Below are positions 1-11,866 of a stretch of 64,000 bases of DNA, one piece after another. Origin of the DNA: Hyalella azteca (taxonomy: Eukaryota; Arthropoda; Malacostraca; Amphipoda; Hyalellidae). The translations under genes were made by a program, and so were the position numbers. The number at the start of each line of letters is the position of its first letter. Position 1 is the stretch's first letter. The DNA lies in the NCBI RefSeq assembly GCF_000764305.2, contig NW_025934720.1, forward strand, positions 1,102,738 to 1,166,737. Reading direction: 5' to 3'. The notes beneath the pieces are model-generated. The model saw only the letters and a program-made list of their open reading frames with translations. It did not search any database and had not been told where the DNA came from.

Positions 1-2155
1 TAAACAAAAATTTTTTTCATTTCAAGTCGTACAAACAAAATTTGCCTTATTCCAATATATCGTTTAATTTTCAACGACTTCGTCTCCCGTCGTAGATGTC
101 TGTGACGGAACTTTACTTAAATTCGTGTAGTACTCTAACTTGCAGATAGATAATCATATTTGATTCTCAGTTATAAATTTGTATCATATTTTTTGTCGTT
201 ACTTAACTTACACAGCTGTCATGATTAGTACCGCAATATTTTGCTTTTCGTTCGTTATTAATTGTTGATATGAACTGCATTCAATTTTTTGCGTCCTGTT
301 TCTCGCTTTTCTTCGCTAGGACGCCATACGTAAAACGTTCCATCCTCATAAACTATTCATGCGAATTCGCTGGACCTCCAACAACGCGTGCTTGAGCCTG
401 AAGGCATTTTTATGCGATGTTAAAGTGCGACGCTTAACGTGAAGTGGTTCGCATTTTAGCCATATTAGGGGGAAGCACCATCGATCCATCAGAAATTTTT
501 TGTTCTACAAAATCTCGTATTTTCGGACACTTCAGTGAGGTTTTTTATTCCTCTTTTCTTGTCTCTGCCTACTTAAATTATGTCGTCTAACCTATCCAAA
601 GAATTTCACTTGCACATTTCTGTTAAAGATTTTGATCAACGCATCTTGCCCGATAATGTCATCGCCATTCCGCCATTCCAACTCTGTTAATTTTGTGGAA
701 CGTACAGTCTCGGTTTGCTGGTTATTAGTTATAAGTACGGTACATATCTAAAGAATATTTAAGCAATATTGCACTGCATTGCAGATATTAAAATATTTTC
801 CTGTTATTAAGCCAAAAATATTTGCACTATTAACGCTCATTGCATCTCAATTCCCGTAATGCCGATCCAGTTTCGTCCTATAATAAAAACTCACCCAAAT
901 GTTTCACAAAAAAGCGACATTTATAGCACTCCTGCGTAAAATTAAAATGCCTCTTTTAATTCTTTCTGTTCACCCGATGAGCTAAAAGCTATTGGAGGCG
1001 GAATTCCATCGTAATTTAGTATAATAATTGCGTATAATTATTGTAAATTTAGCCCAATGGCAACAAAGATATTTGCTTTTCCATTTAGTATCGTAAATGC
1101 TGTTTAATGGCAATTGTTGCCTGTTCTACCGCTTACAACGTAGCGGAAGATGGAGGTCACGATTAGCTTCTCTCGAAGCGCTCATTTGTATTCAACTTTG
1201 TTAAAAGTCCGTATATCATATTTGTACACAATTTGCGTTGGGAAAATAATTTGTATTTAATTTGTCATGTTTTACATTTCGAATCGCTTCTACGAAACAG
1301 TTTCTACAAGTTACTGCTTGTTCCCCTTGAACTTGGCTGCCATCAAGATGAAGAGAATAGATTCTAATGTTGAAAAATGATGAAATCTAAACAAAAATAT
1401 TATCATTTGCACTAGTTTTACCGACTTCTACGTCAACCTTCTTATCGTTTTTTATTGCGAGGATTTTCGGCATGATTCATGTATTTTAATCCATGAACTT
1501 GAATTTAAACTAAGTTGCTAATTTGATCTTCTAATAATCGGCAAAATTCACTCGTTCCCTCAGCGTGCAATGAATTTCAAGCTCACACTGGTTGTAAATT
1601 CTCTCCAGTAGTAACATTTACTTTTATTATTAAAAAATTTATCAATTTTTCGTTGTACGATTATAAGGTGAATAGAAATTTTATTTGATTAACTAATTTA
1701 TATTCATTTCCTTGCAATTTTTTTATTTCATTTCTTTACATTTCTTCTCGTTTTAATTATGCCAGCAGGATCTGCTCGCGAAGGCTTAGGATTATTTTTA
1801 TTAACAATTTGAGTGTTATGACGTGCAAAATTCACCAGGCTCACTGTCTGATAATTTGCGTCGGAATAAGTTTCCCTGAACAACCAGAAAAGCTACTACT
1901 TCACTAGTGACTCTCAAAGACAGCATTTCACGCTTTTAGAGGCATTAAATGTTACTCATACGTTAACAAACTCATGTTAACAAACCTCAGATGTATTTCA
2001 AAATATAATTTGGTTTCGATGACATATCTGAGTGATTCTGTAAAAAATTGAGTGAAACGACAAAATTTGGCGACAGACTTCAAATATTTTCGAGATGAGA
2101 AACTTAAGGTTTTAGATTTTAATGTTATTCTCGATATGCGGTAAGTTTGTTTCAG
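1..2155. other. AT-rich non-coding stretch
   Basis: I see no exon with convincing splice sites, no tandem array and no recognisable mobile element here. The sequence is AT-rich with short homopolymer runs, as expected of intron or intergenic DNA. Short open frames on either strand are of the size expected by chance. Confidence 0.6.
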
Positions 2156-2319
2156 ACTCCCCTGCAAACGGGCGCTCGCGACAATTTTCTCTCATCACTC
2201 ACGTAACGCAGAAGCCGCCGCTCAACGGATCGATGAACTCCTACGCAAGCCATATACCCCGCCTCCTTCCGTCCGATCGCTGCTCCTCTCCTGTCTTCCT
2301 CTTCCGGGCATTTAGCTAA
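2156..2319 (+). CDS. Possible terminal coding exon, unidentified
   Basis: A pyrimidine-rich acceptor (tttgtttcag) ends at 2155 and is followed by an open frame entering in phase 1 and ending at TAA 2317-2319. The frame reads about 54 residues, including KPPLNGSMNSYASHIPR and a short basic-serine stretch (GRSRQFS). Codons are rich in G or C at the third position (AAC, CGC, CTC, ATC, TCC, TAC), unlike the AT-rich surroundings and like the confident dlg1 exons downstream. I do not recognise the protein. It could be the last exon of an upstream + strand gene. It could also be chance: no polyadenylation context was verified and no upstream exon is in the window. Confidence 0.3.
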
Positions 2320-3237
2320 AAATTCAAAATCTCTTCAGACACTCTCTTCACTCTCTGAAAAAAAAAACAGGAAGAAAATTTACTGTATTAGACATTTTCA
2401 TTCGTTTTCTAAAGAAGAAAGTATAGAGTTTCAGAAAATTGTAGTCATTGTGCAGAGTTAGTTCTTATCTCGTCTAGAACTGTATTGCTGTCGTCCTGTC
2501 TTCCGAAAGAAGTTGTAGAGTATTTACTGTTGTATGCCGTTTAGCGCTCCCCTTTTCCGGCTCATAATAGAAGCAAATACATTTTATTTTTCTTGTTGAA
2601 AAACAGCTATTCATTTTCTGGATTTATTGTATACTGTGTTGATAACTAATTGGCCGAAATTCATTTCGAATTTTAAGAGCGGCTTTAGGCTTTATAAAAA
2701 TTTAATTTGGTTCCTTCTTCATTTTGTTTTATTAATTTCTTGCCATTAACATCTTCATTGCAATATCTGTTGCAATTTAACGTCATAACATCTTTCTATG
2801 AACATAAGTAACATAACATCTTCTGTTGTTAGCGGGATTTAATGACTTACTCTCTTACACATTTCTACTATAATATATTAAATACTTTTTTAAGGCAACT
2901 ATTGTCCCCTGTGCATTTCCCATCCATTCAATCACTCATAGTAATGCATGCGTAAGTAATGATGCTGTTATCAAATCTTCATCATTTGTTAACCTTCTGG
3001 CTCATTTATCAGCAGAAATCTTTCTTAGATTGCAAATAAGACCGAGGCCTGCATCGTTAAAATCATTGTTTTCTACTTCAAAATTCTTAATTATCAAGCA
3101 TGTTCCACAAGCTGTTTATCTTCTACCATCATCTGCCAGGTCACATAAATACATTTGCTCTACGAGGAGGAAAGCTCAGGACCAGTCATCACCATATTCA
3201 TCGTTAACAGGCCTTACATAAGCATTCTAGCTATGAT
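2320..3237. other. Non-coding, nothing recognised
   Basis: AT-rich sequence without an exon or repeat that I can support. It leads directly into the 29-bp minisatellite. Confidence 0.5.
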
Positions 3238-3925
3238 TGACGTATATGGCATTCGTAGACAGCGCCAGACGCGTGTGGTATTCTTAGACGATGCTAGACG
3301 TGTATGGTATTCGTAGACGATGCTAGACGTGTATGGTATTCGTAGACGAGTCTAGACGTGTATGGCATTCGTAGACGATGCTAGACGTGTATGGTATTCG
3401 TAGACGATGCTAGACGTGTATGGTATTCGTAGACGATACTAGACACGTTTGGTATTCGTGGACGATGTTAGAAGCGTACGGTATTCGTTGACCATGCTAG
3501 AAGCGTACGGTATTCGTAGACGATGCTAGAAGCGTACAGTATTCGTAGACGATGCTAGACGTGTGCGGTATTCGTAGACGATGCTAGACACGTACGGTAT
3601 TCGTAGACGATGCTAGACGTGTGCGGTATTCGTAGACGATGCTAGACACGTACGGTATTCGTAGACGATGCTAGAAGCGTACAGTATTCGTAGACGATGC
3701 TAGACGTGTGCGGTATTCGTAGACGATGCTAGACACGTACGGTATTCGTAGACGATGCTAGACGTGTGCGGTATTCGTAGACGATGCTAGACACGTTTGG
3801 TATTCGTAGACGATGCTAGACACGTACGGTATTTCTTGACCATGCTAGAAGCGTACGGTATTCGTAGACGATGCTGGACGTGTATGGTATTCTTAGACGA
3901 TGCGAGACGTGTATGGTATTCGTAT
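3238..3925. repeat. 29-bp minisatellite, about 23 copies
   Basis: Head-to-tail units of 29 bp, typical core ggtattcgtagacgatgcta followed by gacgtgtat or a variant. Variation sits mostly in the last eight bases (acgtgtat, acgtgtgc, acacgtac, aagcgtac). Variant types alternate in a higher-order pattern in the middle (gtgtgc, cacgtac and agcgtac units recur in the same order), which points to block duplication of several units. A minus-strand open frame crosses the right end, but it only translates repeats plus flank and is not a credible gene. Confidence 0.95.
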
Positions 3926-4388
3926 GAGGCCGAAAATACGTTGACATGATCCATCGCAACTAAAGAAGCTGCTTTGAACGCGCCTGCTTCTAGCGCTTCA
4001 GACCTGCAGGCTTTAGCGGCAGCGAGCTTTGAAGCGAGTCCCAGCCACCCGGCAGATCTGTAATGCATTTTCCTACAATAGGTCATGAAGGCTGGATTCA
4101 AATTTGTCCTCTAAAAAGGCCAAAATATTTTTTGCCCATTTGCATCATTGAGCAAAATTCCGGCATACTAAATGCACAATTTGAAATGATGGTGATTACA
4201 TAATTTTAAATGGCAAGTGTTGCCTAGTAGGTAATAGAAATCGCATAGTAGAATGCGCTCTGTTTTTTTTTTAATTTATCTCGGTGTATTTACTCAGTAA
4301 GCATCACAATTTTCATCACATTAACAATCATTTTCATATTTTTGTGCATTTCCCAATTTTTATTTGTTTTCACATTCTGCTTTTTAAA
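3926..4388. other. Non-coding, nothing recognised
   Basis: A short GC-richer patch just right of the minisatellite (about 3970-4060) grades into AT-rich DNA. No exon or element is supported. Confidence 0.4.
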
Positions 4389-4541
4389 ACGTTTTTCTTA
4401 GCTTAGCTTCGCGTTTGTTTGTTTGTTTGTTTGTTTGTTTGTTTGTTTGTTTGTTTGTTTGTTTGTTATTAACACGTTTTTCTTAGCTTAGCTTCGCGTT
4501 TGTTTGTTTGTTTGTTTGTTTGTTTGTTTGTTTGTTTGTTG
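4389..4541. repeat. Duplicated block with two (GTTT)n microsatellites
   Basis: The segment cgtttttcttagcttagc followed by ttcgcg occurs twice about 84 bp apart (near 4390 and 4474). Each copy is followed by a long (GTTT)n run (about 4416-4466 and 4499-4540). This is a tandem duplication of a unique sequence plus its microsatellite. Confidence 0.9.
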
Positions 4542-5327
4542 TTAACATTGACAACGAAAATTAGCCCACTTCTGATTGTTCTAGAGATCTAAAATTTCCA
4601 AAATTTAAAAATCTGCCCGACACACGTTTTTTTGGGGCGAACCATAATTTATTTTCTACTTTTTAGTCCACAAGAAAAACGTGTTTTTTTAAAAAGTTTT
4701 TTTTTTAAGTATTTTATTCTACTTGTATTCCTGGAGTTTTGAAATGATGATTGAGCTGGTTTCCCAAACGTTACCAACGAAGTTTTGGTGAATTTGCTGA
4801 CATTGTTTTCACTCCCAAATAATTGGTTCCAGTTTTCTTCAGCAGCGTCCGCGGTCTCTTTTCCACCAGCGCTTCAGCTACCTTATCCTTAATGCAGTAA
4901 TTCTACAAGGATTACATTCTGGCCACCATTCCTTACAAACTTTGAAAACATGAAATTCTTTTTTGAAATTAAAGCATGTTTTTTAGATGTCCTTTATGGA
5001 GTGTCTTCGATGTACAGCCTTTTTTGCAAAAGAAATGTATGTTCGTGTTTCAGTATTTCAATATATTTCGGTATTGTGTGAGAATTATAATAACTTCTAA
5101 TTTTCCATTGTGATTTTTCATTATTGTGGCAAAAAAAGATGGTAAATAAAAGGTGTGCTATGTTCCTCACTAAATAATTTATTAATGTGCAATAATTATT
5201 CAGTAGAAATCAGATTAATTTTTACTGGCGTGAATTGTCAGATAATATCATTCGATATTCCGAAATGCCATTTGATCATGTTTTTATTTCTGTAGTTAAT
5301 GTTAACGATATTGAACGTTACCAACAG
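4542..5327. other. Non-coding flank of the 5328 exon
   Basis: T-rich and AT-rich DNA without supported features, ending in the acceptor of the next exon. Confidence 0.4.
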
Positions 5328-5423
5328 AAAGGCGACCGAGCCGATAGAGAAGGACCGCCCAAACTCTCCGCGGCTCAGAAGAAGGCTATCTCCGCCCTCG
5401 ACGGAATACCCAGGGGCCTTAAA
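5328..5423 (+). CDS. Internal coding exon, 32 codons, phase 0/0, unidentified
   Basis: A 96-bp open segment lies between an acceptor (gttaccaacag, ends 5327) and a near-consensus donor (aaa|gtgagta at 5424). The frame reads KGDRADREGPPKL, then SAAQKKAISALDGIPRGLK: a charged stretch followed by a short amphipathic, helix-like segment. Third positions are mostly G or C, as in the dlg1 exons, and contrast sharply with the surrounding AT-rich DNA. Both boundaries are phase 0, so inclusion or skipping keeps frame. I do not recognise the family; it does not match the fly Dlg L27 or N-terminal region as I know it. It may belong to an upstream + strand gene or to a longer dlg1 transcript, since the phase fits the PDZ1 exon. 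Confidence 0.55.
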
Positions 5424-5454
5424 GTGAGTAAAAAGTTGTACGCTTTTAATGAAA

Positions 5455-5765
5455 TGTTGATTTTTGACCTCGTGTTATTGCAGTAACGTGCTGACTTTTG
5501 GTTAGGCATGAACACACAATAAGATCTCGTTCTTAAATAATTTTTAAGTTTTTTTTATGTCCCTATTAATTAATTGCTTCTGAATTCTGGTGAGTTCTAA
5601 TGCGCCTGGAAATCGTGGTAGGTAGATTTTTGAGTTCCTTCTATTGCAGTAATGTGCTAACTTTTTGTAAGAAATGGACTCATGGTAAGATCTCGTCTTA
5701 ATTAATTATTAAGTGTTTTTTCAAGTTTTTATTGATTTGAAATTTCTGTACTGAATTCTGTTGTG
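5455..5765. repeat. Diverged tandem duplication, about 180 bp unit
   Basis: Two copies of a segment around attgcagtaacgtgctgac...aagatctcgt...taagt occur at about 5475-5555 and 5642-5720. Both retain the attgcagtaa and taagatctcgt landmarks. This lies just downstream of the 5328 exon donor and looks like an old local duplication in an intron. Confidence 0.7.
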
Positions 5766-7362
5766 TTTTAAAACACTTTGGACATGAAATACCCTTTTTA
5801 ACAGTCAAAGGCATATCAGATTTAGATAAGATCATTTACTTATTCAACTAATTTCTCAAATTTTTAGGTGTTTATGCGTAAGGTTTTATTTTATTTTGTT
5901 CCAAAATATTCTTCTTTTAACTTATAAACATTGTCCAGCAATTTCACCAATGAGGTAAGTCGAAAGCGAGCTCTAGATTTTTCCATGGTGCATTGAAGAA
6001 ACCCACATCTGTTATGATATGTCTAAATTGCTATAATGGTGGCAGGCTTTGTTCACATCTTTGTACCATCGTTTCTACCGATTTTGCTATATTCGTCTTT
6101 CTGACTCTACGATATTTTTTCGCTTGATGTTATAGAAATTAATACAGAACTAAACATTACTATTGTTCAAATGCTTGGACATGAATGGTCTTGACTGCTT
6201 CAGTACATGTGTAGAGTACGCTCATTTCGAACGAAACGCTCACATTCATCATATTATTCAGGAAAGTTTTCATCGTAGACCTCACTAACAAAGGAAGTAT
6301 TTTGTGTTCAAATTTGGGGGACAAATACTGGAAGCCTATTCGCCGTTACTGATTTCGATAACTCGAAATTATTTCTTAACTTCGACGAAATTATTTCTCT
6401 TCGCCTGTAGTTTATAACCCAATTTCACTTTACAATTCATTGCAAAGTCCATATATTCTGAGTCTGGAATTATCAATTCCGGATACGAATTTCTGCATAA
6501 GTACTTCCTCATAAATATTCGAGCGATAATATAAATATAAATATTCCATGCAATATCGTTGGGTTTCTGACCTGAGACCTGATAGAAAATCTGTACAATT
6601 TAATGCTTTTAATGGCAAACTATAGAATGTTTCTTGAATTCTTCTTTAAATTTTCCACGATTTTTTTCTCTTGATTGAGTTTATTGATTGATTTTTTCCA
6701 GCGGTCTTCATTGAATGGAATATTGATGCGAAACCCATAAACCCAGTCTTTGTATATGAACCCATAAAAAATAGTTATTGAAATCTGAGGCTCAAATTCC
6801 GAAGATTTTCTTCATGAAGACTTTTGCTTCCTTCTTGGCGTGTGATTTAGATAAGAAATTTTTGCCTTGATTATTAGCCTGCCAGTCGATTTTATGCAAA
6901 AATTTTCAAATTTTGGTTAAATGTTCTTTTATGCTTTTAACAACAGCTTCTGCGACTGAATCAATTAAAACACAAGGAGATTCGCTGAAAAATGATTTAG
7001 TTTACACCGTCCAGACATTACGATCAAGGTGTCTTATTTATGCACCATCCACATTAATGGGGCATGAGTGTCATGTCTGTCAGCTTAAGTATTAATAGTT
7101 TGGCTTCCTCGTACACCTGCCCATTTGAATGCCGCATGCGCCGAAGCTTCAATTCCAGTCCTTAGAATAGCTCGAGCTGAGGCTACATTCAGTTAAATTG
7201 TTGAATACTTGAACAATTAATTTATTTTGCTTGAACTGACGCTTTTCCTGTGCTACGGTGGGATAAATTTGATGTTAATGAGAAAAAACATGCTTGTTTG
7301 CCTTTTTTCTTCATTCTCTCAGATAAATGAATGGGTGATAATGTCTATAGATTAACTCAGTT
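5766..7362. other. Non-coding, nothing recognised
   Basis: AT-rich intron-like or intergenic sequence. Open frames on either strand are short and have no splice or codon-use support. Confidence 0.5.
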
Positions 7363-7496
7363 TCTTACCCGCAGCATGAGCAGGGAGCGGACGTAGCTAA
7401 GAGACGCCTTTTTGTTGGGCAAACCTGGGTCAGAATAACCCACACAAGAGCAAAAAGTGCATCATTATTTAGATAACCTCTTATTTCTCTGAATGC
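7363..7496 (+). repeat. Dispersed palindrome-bearing repeat, copy 1
   Basis: One of six diverged copies of an approximately 130-bp family. Shared landmarks in order are: ttacccRcagcatgagcag; gagcggacgtagc; a core near tgggtcagaataaccca (7426-7442); cacaagagcaaaaagtgcatc; and a tail around tttctctgaatg. The core is a near-palindrome. No terminal inverted repeats, poly-A tail or clear RNA polymerase III boxes were seen. Confidence 0.8.
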
Positions 7497-10400
7497 TAGT
7501 TAAGTTAACATAAATTGAGTAAAAGTTAGAGTTTAATTCTGATACTCGGCGATCAAATCAGGTCCACGATTTTACTTCAATTACGGTTCACAAGCGTGCT
7601 ATTTTGCAGTATTTTTTTAATAGCAAAACGTACACGATTGAAGTATTGAAGTATTACCGAACAATTCCCTTCGATGTTGCTCGGCTAAAAGCATGCAGGA
7701 CACTACATGTCATTATTTAAAATCTCCACAAACATTCAAAATTAAAAACATATATGAGACCTTGCAGTATTTCCTTTCGTTGTGATAGTAATGTTATTAC
7801 CGGAGGAGGATTAGTATTATACAGCACTGGGAGGTGAAGGTTAAAGTAGTGCCGCTGTTGCTCACAACAGACGCCGCGGTCATGTTTCTTGCGCCCCTAC
7901 AGTGTCTTTCCAGCGGCCGGCGAGGTGGGTTGTCACAAACTTCCCTCCATTGCACACCTGAATACTATCAGTGTTTAGTGCCTTAGCTCGTCGTGATTTC
8001 ATTGGGACTGAAAACCACAATAAGAACTACTCGTTTTCTGATCAAGGTTAGATGCCCTACTTATTTACTGCTCAATGTTACAAGCGCAAAGTTAGATGAA
8101 TGTTATTTACGTACCTGCATCTGATAGTCGTATCTTAGCCCATATCTCCGCTTCTGTATTGCAGTGCAAGCAATTCTCTGGGAGATGTTCACGTCAGGGT
8201 GCAATTTTGGACCTCTTGCACACACCTGGTGCATTCTCTCTCTGGAAATTGTGCTTCCTATGCAAATAATTCTATACAATTTTATGTGGCACGGAGTACT
8301 GGAAGGTTAATGTCAGAAAAATGTATTTCATTTGTTATTGATGCGTTGCCTTGTTATCTACGCAAGTCATACGGTATCAGCTCTGTCACTTGGTGTGTAT
8401 TGATACGATATATCATATCTTGAGACGCTAGGTATGATATACATACGATATGATACGATATATCTTGAAATGATTACATGATATATGATACAATATATAT
8501 TGAGACGCTAGAATCTAATCCAAGCTATAAACTAGTATAAAATATCCTTTTATGTATTACTAGAGACAAGACTTACGACATTATACAATTCTGGCTTTGC
8601 ACTGTATAATGAGCAAAAAATCTCGGCGTGTGATTTTTAGCAGGAACTTTTGGAGCGGCGAAACTAGCATTTTAGTTATTGCCCGACTTGCCATTATTCA
8701 TACAGTTTTGTATTGAAATATTGTTCATTAGGCTTGCCTAGTCAAGTGATTTTGTATCATTTATCCGTACAACTTTTGTAGCTGGAAAATTATTCGACAA
8801 TATGCAGTGGAAATTTTATGATAGTTTTCTTACATCAGCGCCAAAAAAAAATAAGTCATTAGCACAACGAATTTCTCGGTACGAAGCCACTGATGTAAGT
8901 TGAGTCCTCATCACATATATCTTATTTATTACTACGGCTTTTATCAATAACACTTGGCGTGTTATTGCATTTAAGCTCTCAAATATCAAAATAATTCCTT
9001 TTGTTGCACAAGGATCCTTTTTTTGCAACGTATGTTGTATGAGACTTTGTAATAACTGCTTTTATATTTAGTTGCGGATTTTTAGAAAGCATGTTTCCCT
9101 GAAATATATTCAGATAATATTTTATTAGCATCCAGTAAAGTTTCTCTGTTTCGTTAAATTTTCGTCCTCTTTTCTTACCTCAGTCCTTACATTCTTAAAT
9201 GGAATCATTCGTCCATACATCGTTACAACTTAGAAGACCACATTAAAAGAACTAGTTGAAAGTTCGTATTATTATCCGTAGACATTTTCTGACCTCAAAT
9301 TCTAAATCCCTATATCGATATTAATAGTTTGTTCAGTTTCAGTTCAACAATAACTTCAATGACTTCTGAGAAATCCAATCTCATAGACATGTTTGAATGA
9401 ACATGGTCATTTATTTGATATAGTGTATCTAGGGACGATTTAATCTTTCCATTCATAATGTGCTAATAATTCTTACCGCATTCTAATTTCAAGAATTCAA
9501 CACGTTCTCGATAATTTTCACTTTCATTTCCTTGGCACTCAAGTATGCCGTTCGCTAACTTCTTCAATTCGTTTATTTATTTGCATAGCCTTCACTGATC
9601 GCTTTTAATGTTACTCATTTGTTTTAAACGCAAACTCGGTCGAAATTTAAAAACAAATAAAATCGACAGAAAATAATCATATCTTTATGGAAAACGTTCA
9701 CTATGAAGATATGATGACTTTTTTGGGATTATTTTTGCTTTTAATTATCATTGCTATCGTCTTTTATTTCAAGTGCTGATCCCACGTGTCTCAATTTATG
9801 AGTGGAGACCAAACGTATGCTGATGAATGAATTCAGTGAAAGGCTCGGAAAATGAAATGGAATACCAACTTTTTCCGATGCCTCGCCTAAAATAATTCGA
9901 ACGTTACGTTGACGTAAAAATATAGAAACACTTCTTTTATAAGCTGGAATATTTTGTAGTAGGGAAATTGCATTTTTGAAGGTATTGCTTTAATTTTGAT
10001 TATACCCGCAACATTTTATTTCATAAAAAGTTTTTCATACTTTTTTCACGTTAAATTACTTTAGATGCCTCAAAATTATTTCAAAATACAGTATTACAAT
10101 GCTTAAAACCAAATGATACTTTGATAATTCCAGGTTCATATTTTGTCCATTACATGAAACAAATCTGGTAGTTTCAGACACTACTTTCGGTTCTCTATAA
10201 ATATTTGTTGTATTTTGTTTCCTATCATTGGAAGAAGCGAGAGAATATCAAAACTATCTTCATAATCTGAACTTAAATTGGTCAAAATTTGTGTAAAATT
10301 TTCCTCTTCAAATCCTATGTAATCTAAACTATAGTTAAAATAAGCGCCCAGTTATTTGCTATCGGAGAATTTCATGTGAACCAGAAATTTATAGCCTTTC

Positions 10401-10946
10401 TTTTATGTCGAAGAATTATTGATGAAGTCGTTTTTATTACCGATAATTTTGTAAACATGCGTGTAATATAATTTTTGAATAATTATTTTAAAGAACTATT
10501 GACGAACACCATCAACACGTGTTTTCGGCGCAATCAAAGTATTTTGCGCTGTTGGTAGCTTGTTGATATAGACGATTTCGTCAATTATAGCTACAGCGCA
10601 TTATATTCTGAAATTATAAAATGAGCGTGCGGGTTTTTCACCGACAGAAGTAATTTAAATGAGTCATGCGTTTTTAATGTTGTTAATTAACAGTTATCGG
10701 CTAATTATCCAATTTTTTTAGACTGAAGTCCAAGATACGCGAAGATTTTTACTGATTGCAATGATGATTTTTCAAATAAATTATTGAACGGCTAGAGTAA
10801 CGCTTCATTTCAGAAATTTCTATTTCATAAAAATTATAATTTTTAGTTCATTAGCATCGCCGTACCAACCGTTCAATAACAACTCAGGGTAAAATTAGCT
10901 TCTATTTGTACACTAAGAAAAGTATATTTCCGAATGCCGACGCAAC
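7497..10946. other. Non-coding; small AT palindromic cluster at about 8405-8515
   Basis: Mostly AT-rich without exons. Around 8405-8515 the motif atatgatacgatatatc recurs several times with near-palindromic character next to the word ttgagacgctag (twice). A short GC-richer patch sits at 7845-7960. Nothing is recognisable as a gene or autonomous element. Confidence 0.5.
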
Positions 10947-11060
10947 TTTTTACCCACAGCATGAGCACTGCTACGCCCCCGGGCCAGGATGACCCACACG
11001 AAGTCAAAAAATGTGTCGCTTATGGAACAAACTCTCACTCATTCCACTGAGTGTAGATTT
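10947..11060 (+). repeat. Dispersed palindrome-bearing repeat, copy 2
   Basis: Shares ttacccacagcatgagcac, the core gccaggatgacccacac, gtcaaaaaatgtgtcgct, and a tail ending ccactgagtgtagat with the other copies. The left half of the core palindrome is degraded (gggccagg) while the right half (atgaccca) is intact. Confidence 0.75.
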
Positions 11061-11765
11061 GATCGCTTCGGGTCTCATTACTCCTCGTGTCGGTGCGATT
11101 TTACTGTTTGCGTCGTCTGTTCCCAGCCGAGGTCTTGATAGCTTAATTATCAATCATTTGCTGCGCTGCGGTGGACCAAATCAAGTGACTAGATCCTCTG
11201 GTCCAATTATTGTGCACTCAAAAAATTACAATTATTAATGTGTGTAGATAATTCAGAGTGTAGGTGTTGAGCTTTTTCCATATCATTAATTATCGCGCTA
11301 TTAAATGAAGTAAAATTAAATGAAGATCGCGTAAAATTGAATGAAGATCTGTGAGAAATTTAACATTTCTCACCGAGAATTACGTAAACATCAGATGATT
11401 TAATTTTTGCGCGCAGTGCGGTCGTCTTTTTTTGTCCAGCTGTGCGGACAAGTTGACGTTGGGTTCTGCGCGAGCAAAATCGGGAGATTCAATTTTAAGC
11501 AGTTCCGAGCGGTGGTCGGTTCCTTCAGTGACCAATTCGAACTACAAATTTTGTACCGCCTGCCAATCAGTGTCATCATGTTCATCAATCATTAAGTATT
11601 TCTCAAACTTCCTATAAACCTGGTTCTCTATTCCTTATTTTGTGTGAACGCCGTGTGTCATTTTCGTTTTGTTTGGTTGCAAAAACTGTGCTTATTTTTT
11701 TGCTCCTGTAGGAAGTTGGACATCGTTTTAAGACTACCACAAGTTGTATACTTTTAAGCAAATTT

Positions 11766-11866
11766 ATATCAAATTACTATATCAAATTTCTATATCAAAT
11801 TTCTATATCAAATTTCTATATCAAATTTCTATATCAAATTTCTATATCAAACTATATATCAAATCT
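11766..11866. repeat. 13-bp tandem repeat
   Basis: About seven copies of the unit tatatcaaatttc, decaying at both ends. The same stretch makes an open frame of repeated YIKFL-like residues, which is a by-product of the repeat. Confidence 0.9.
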
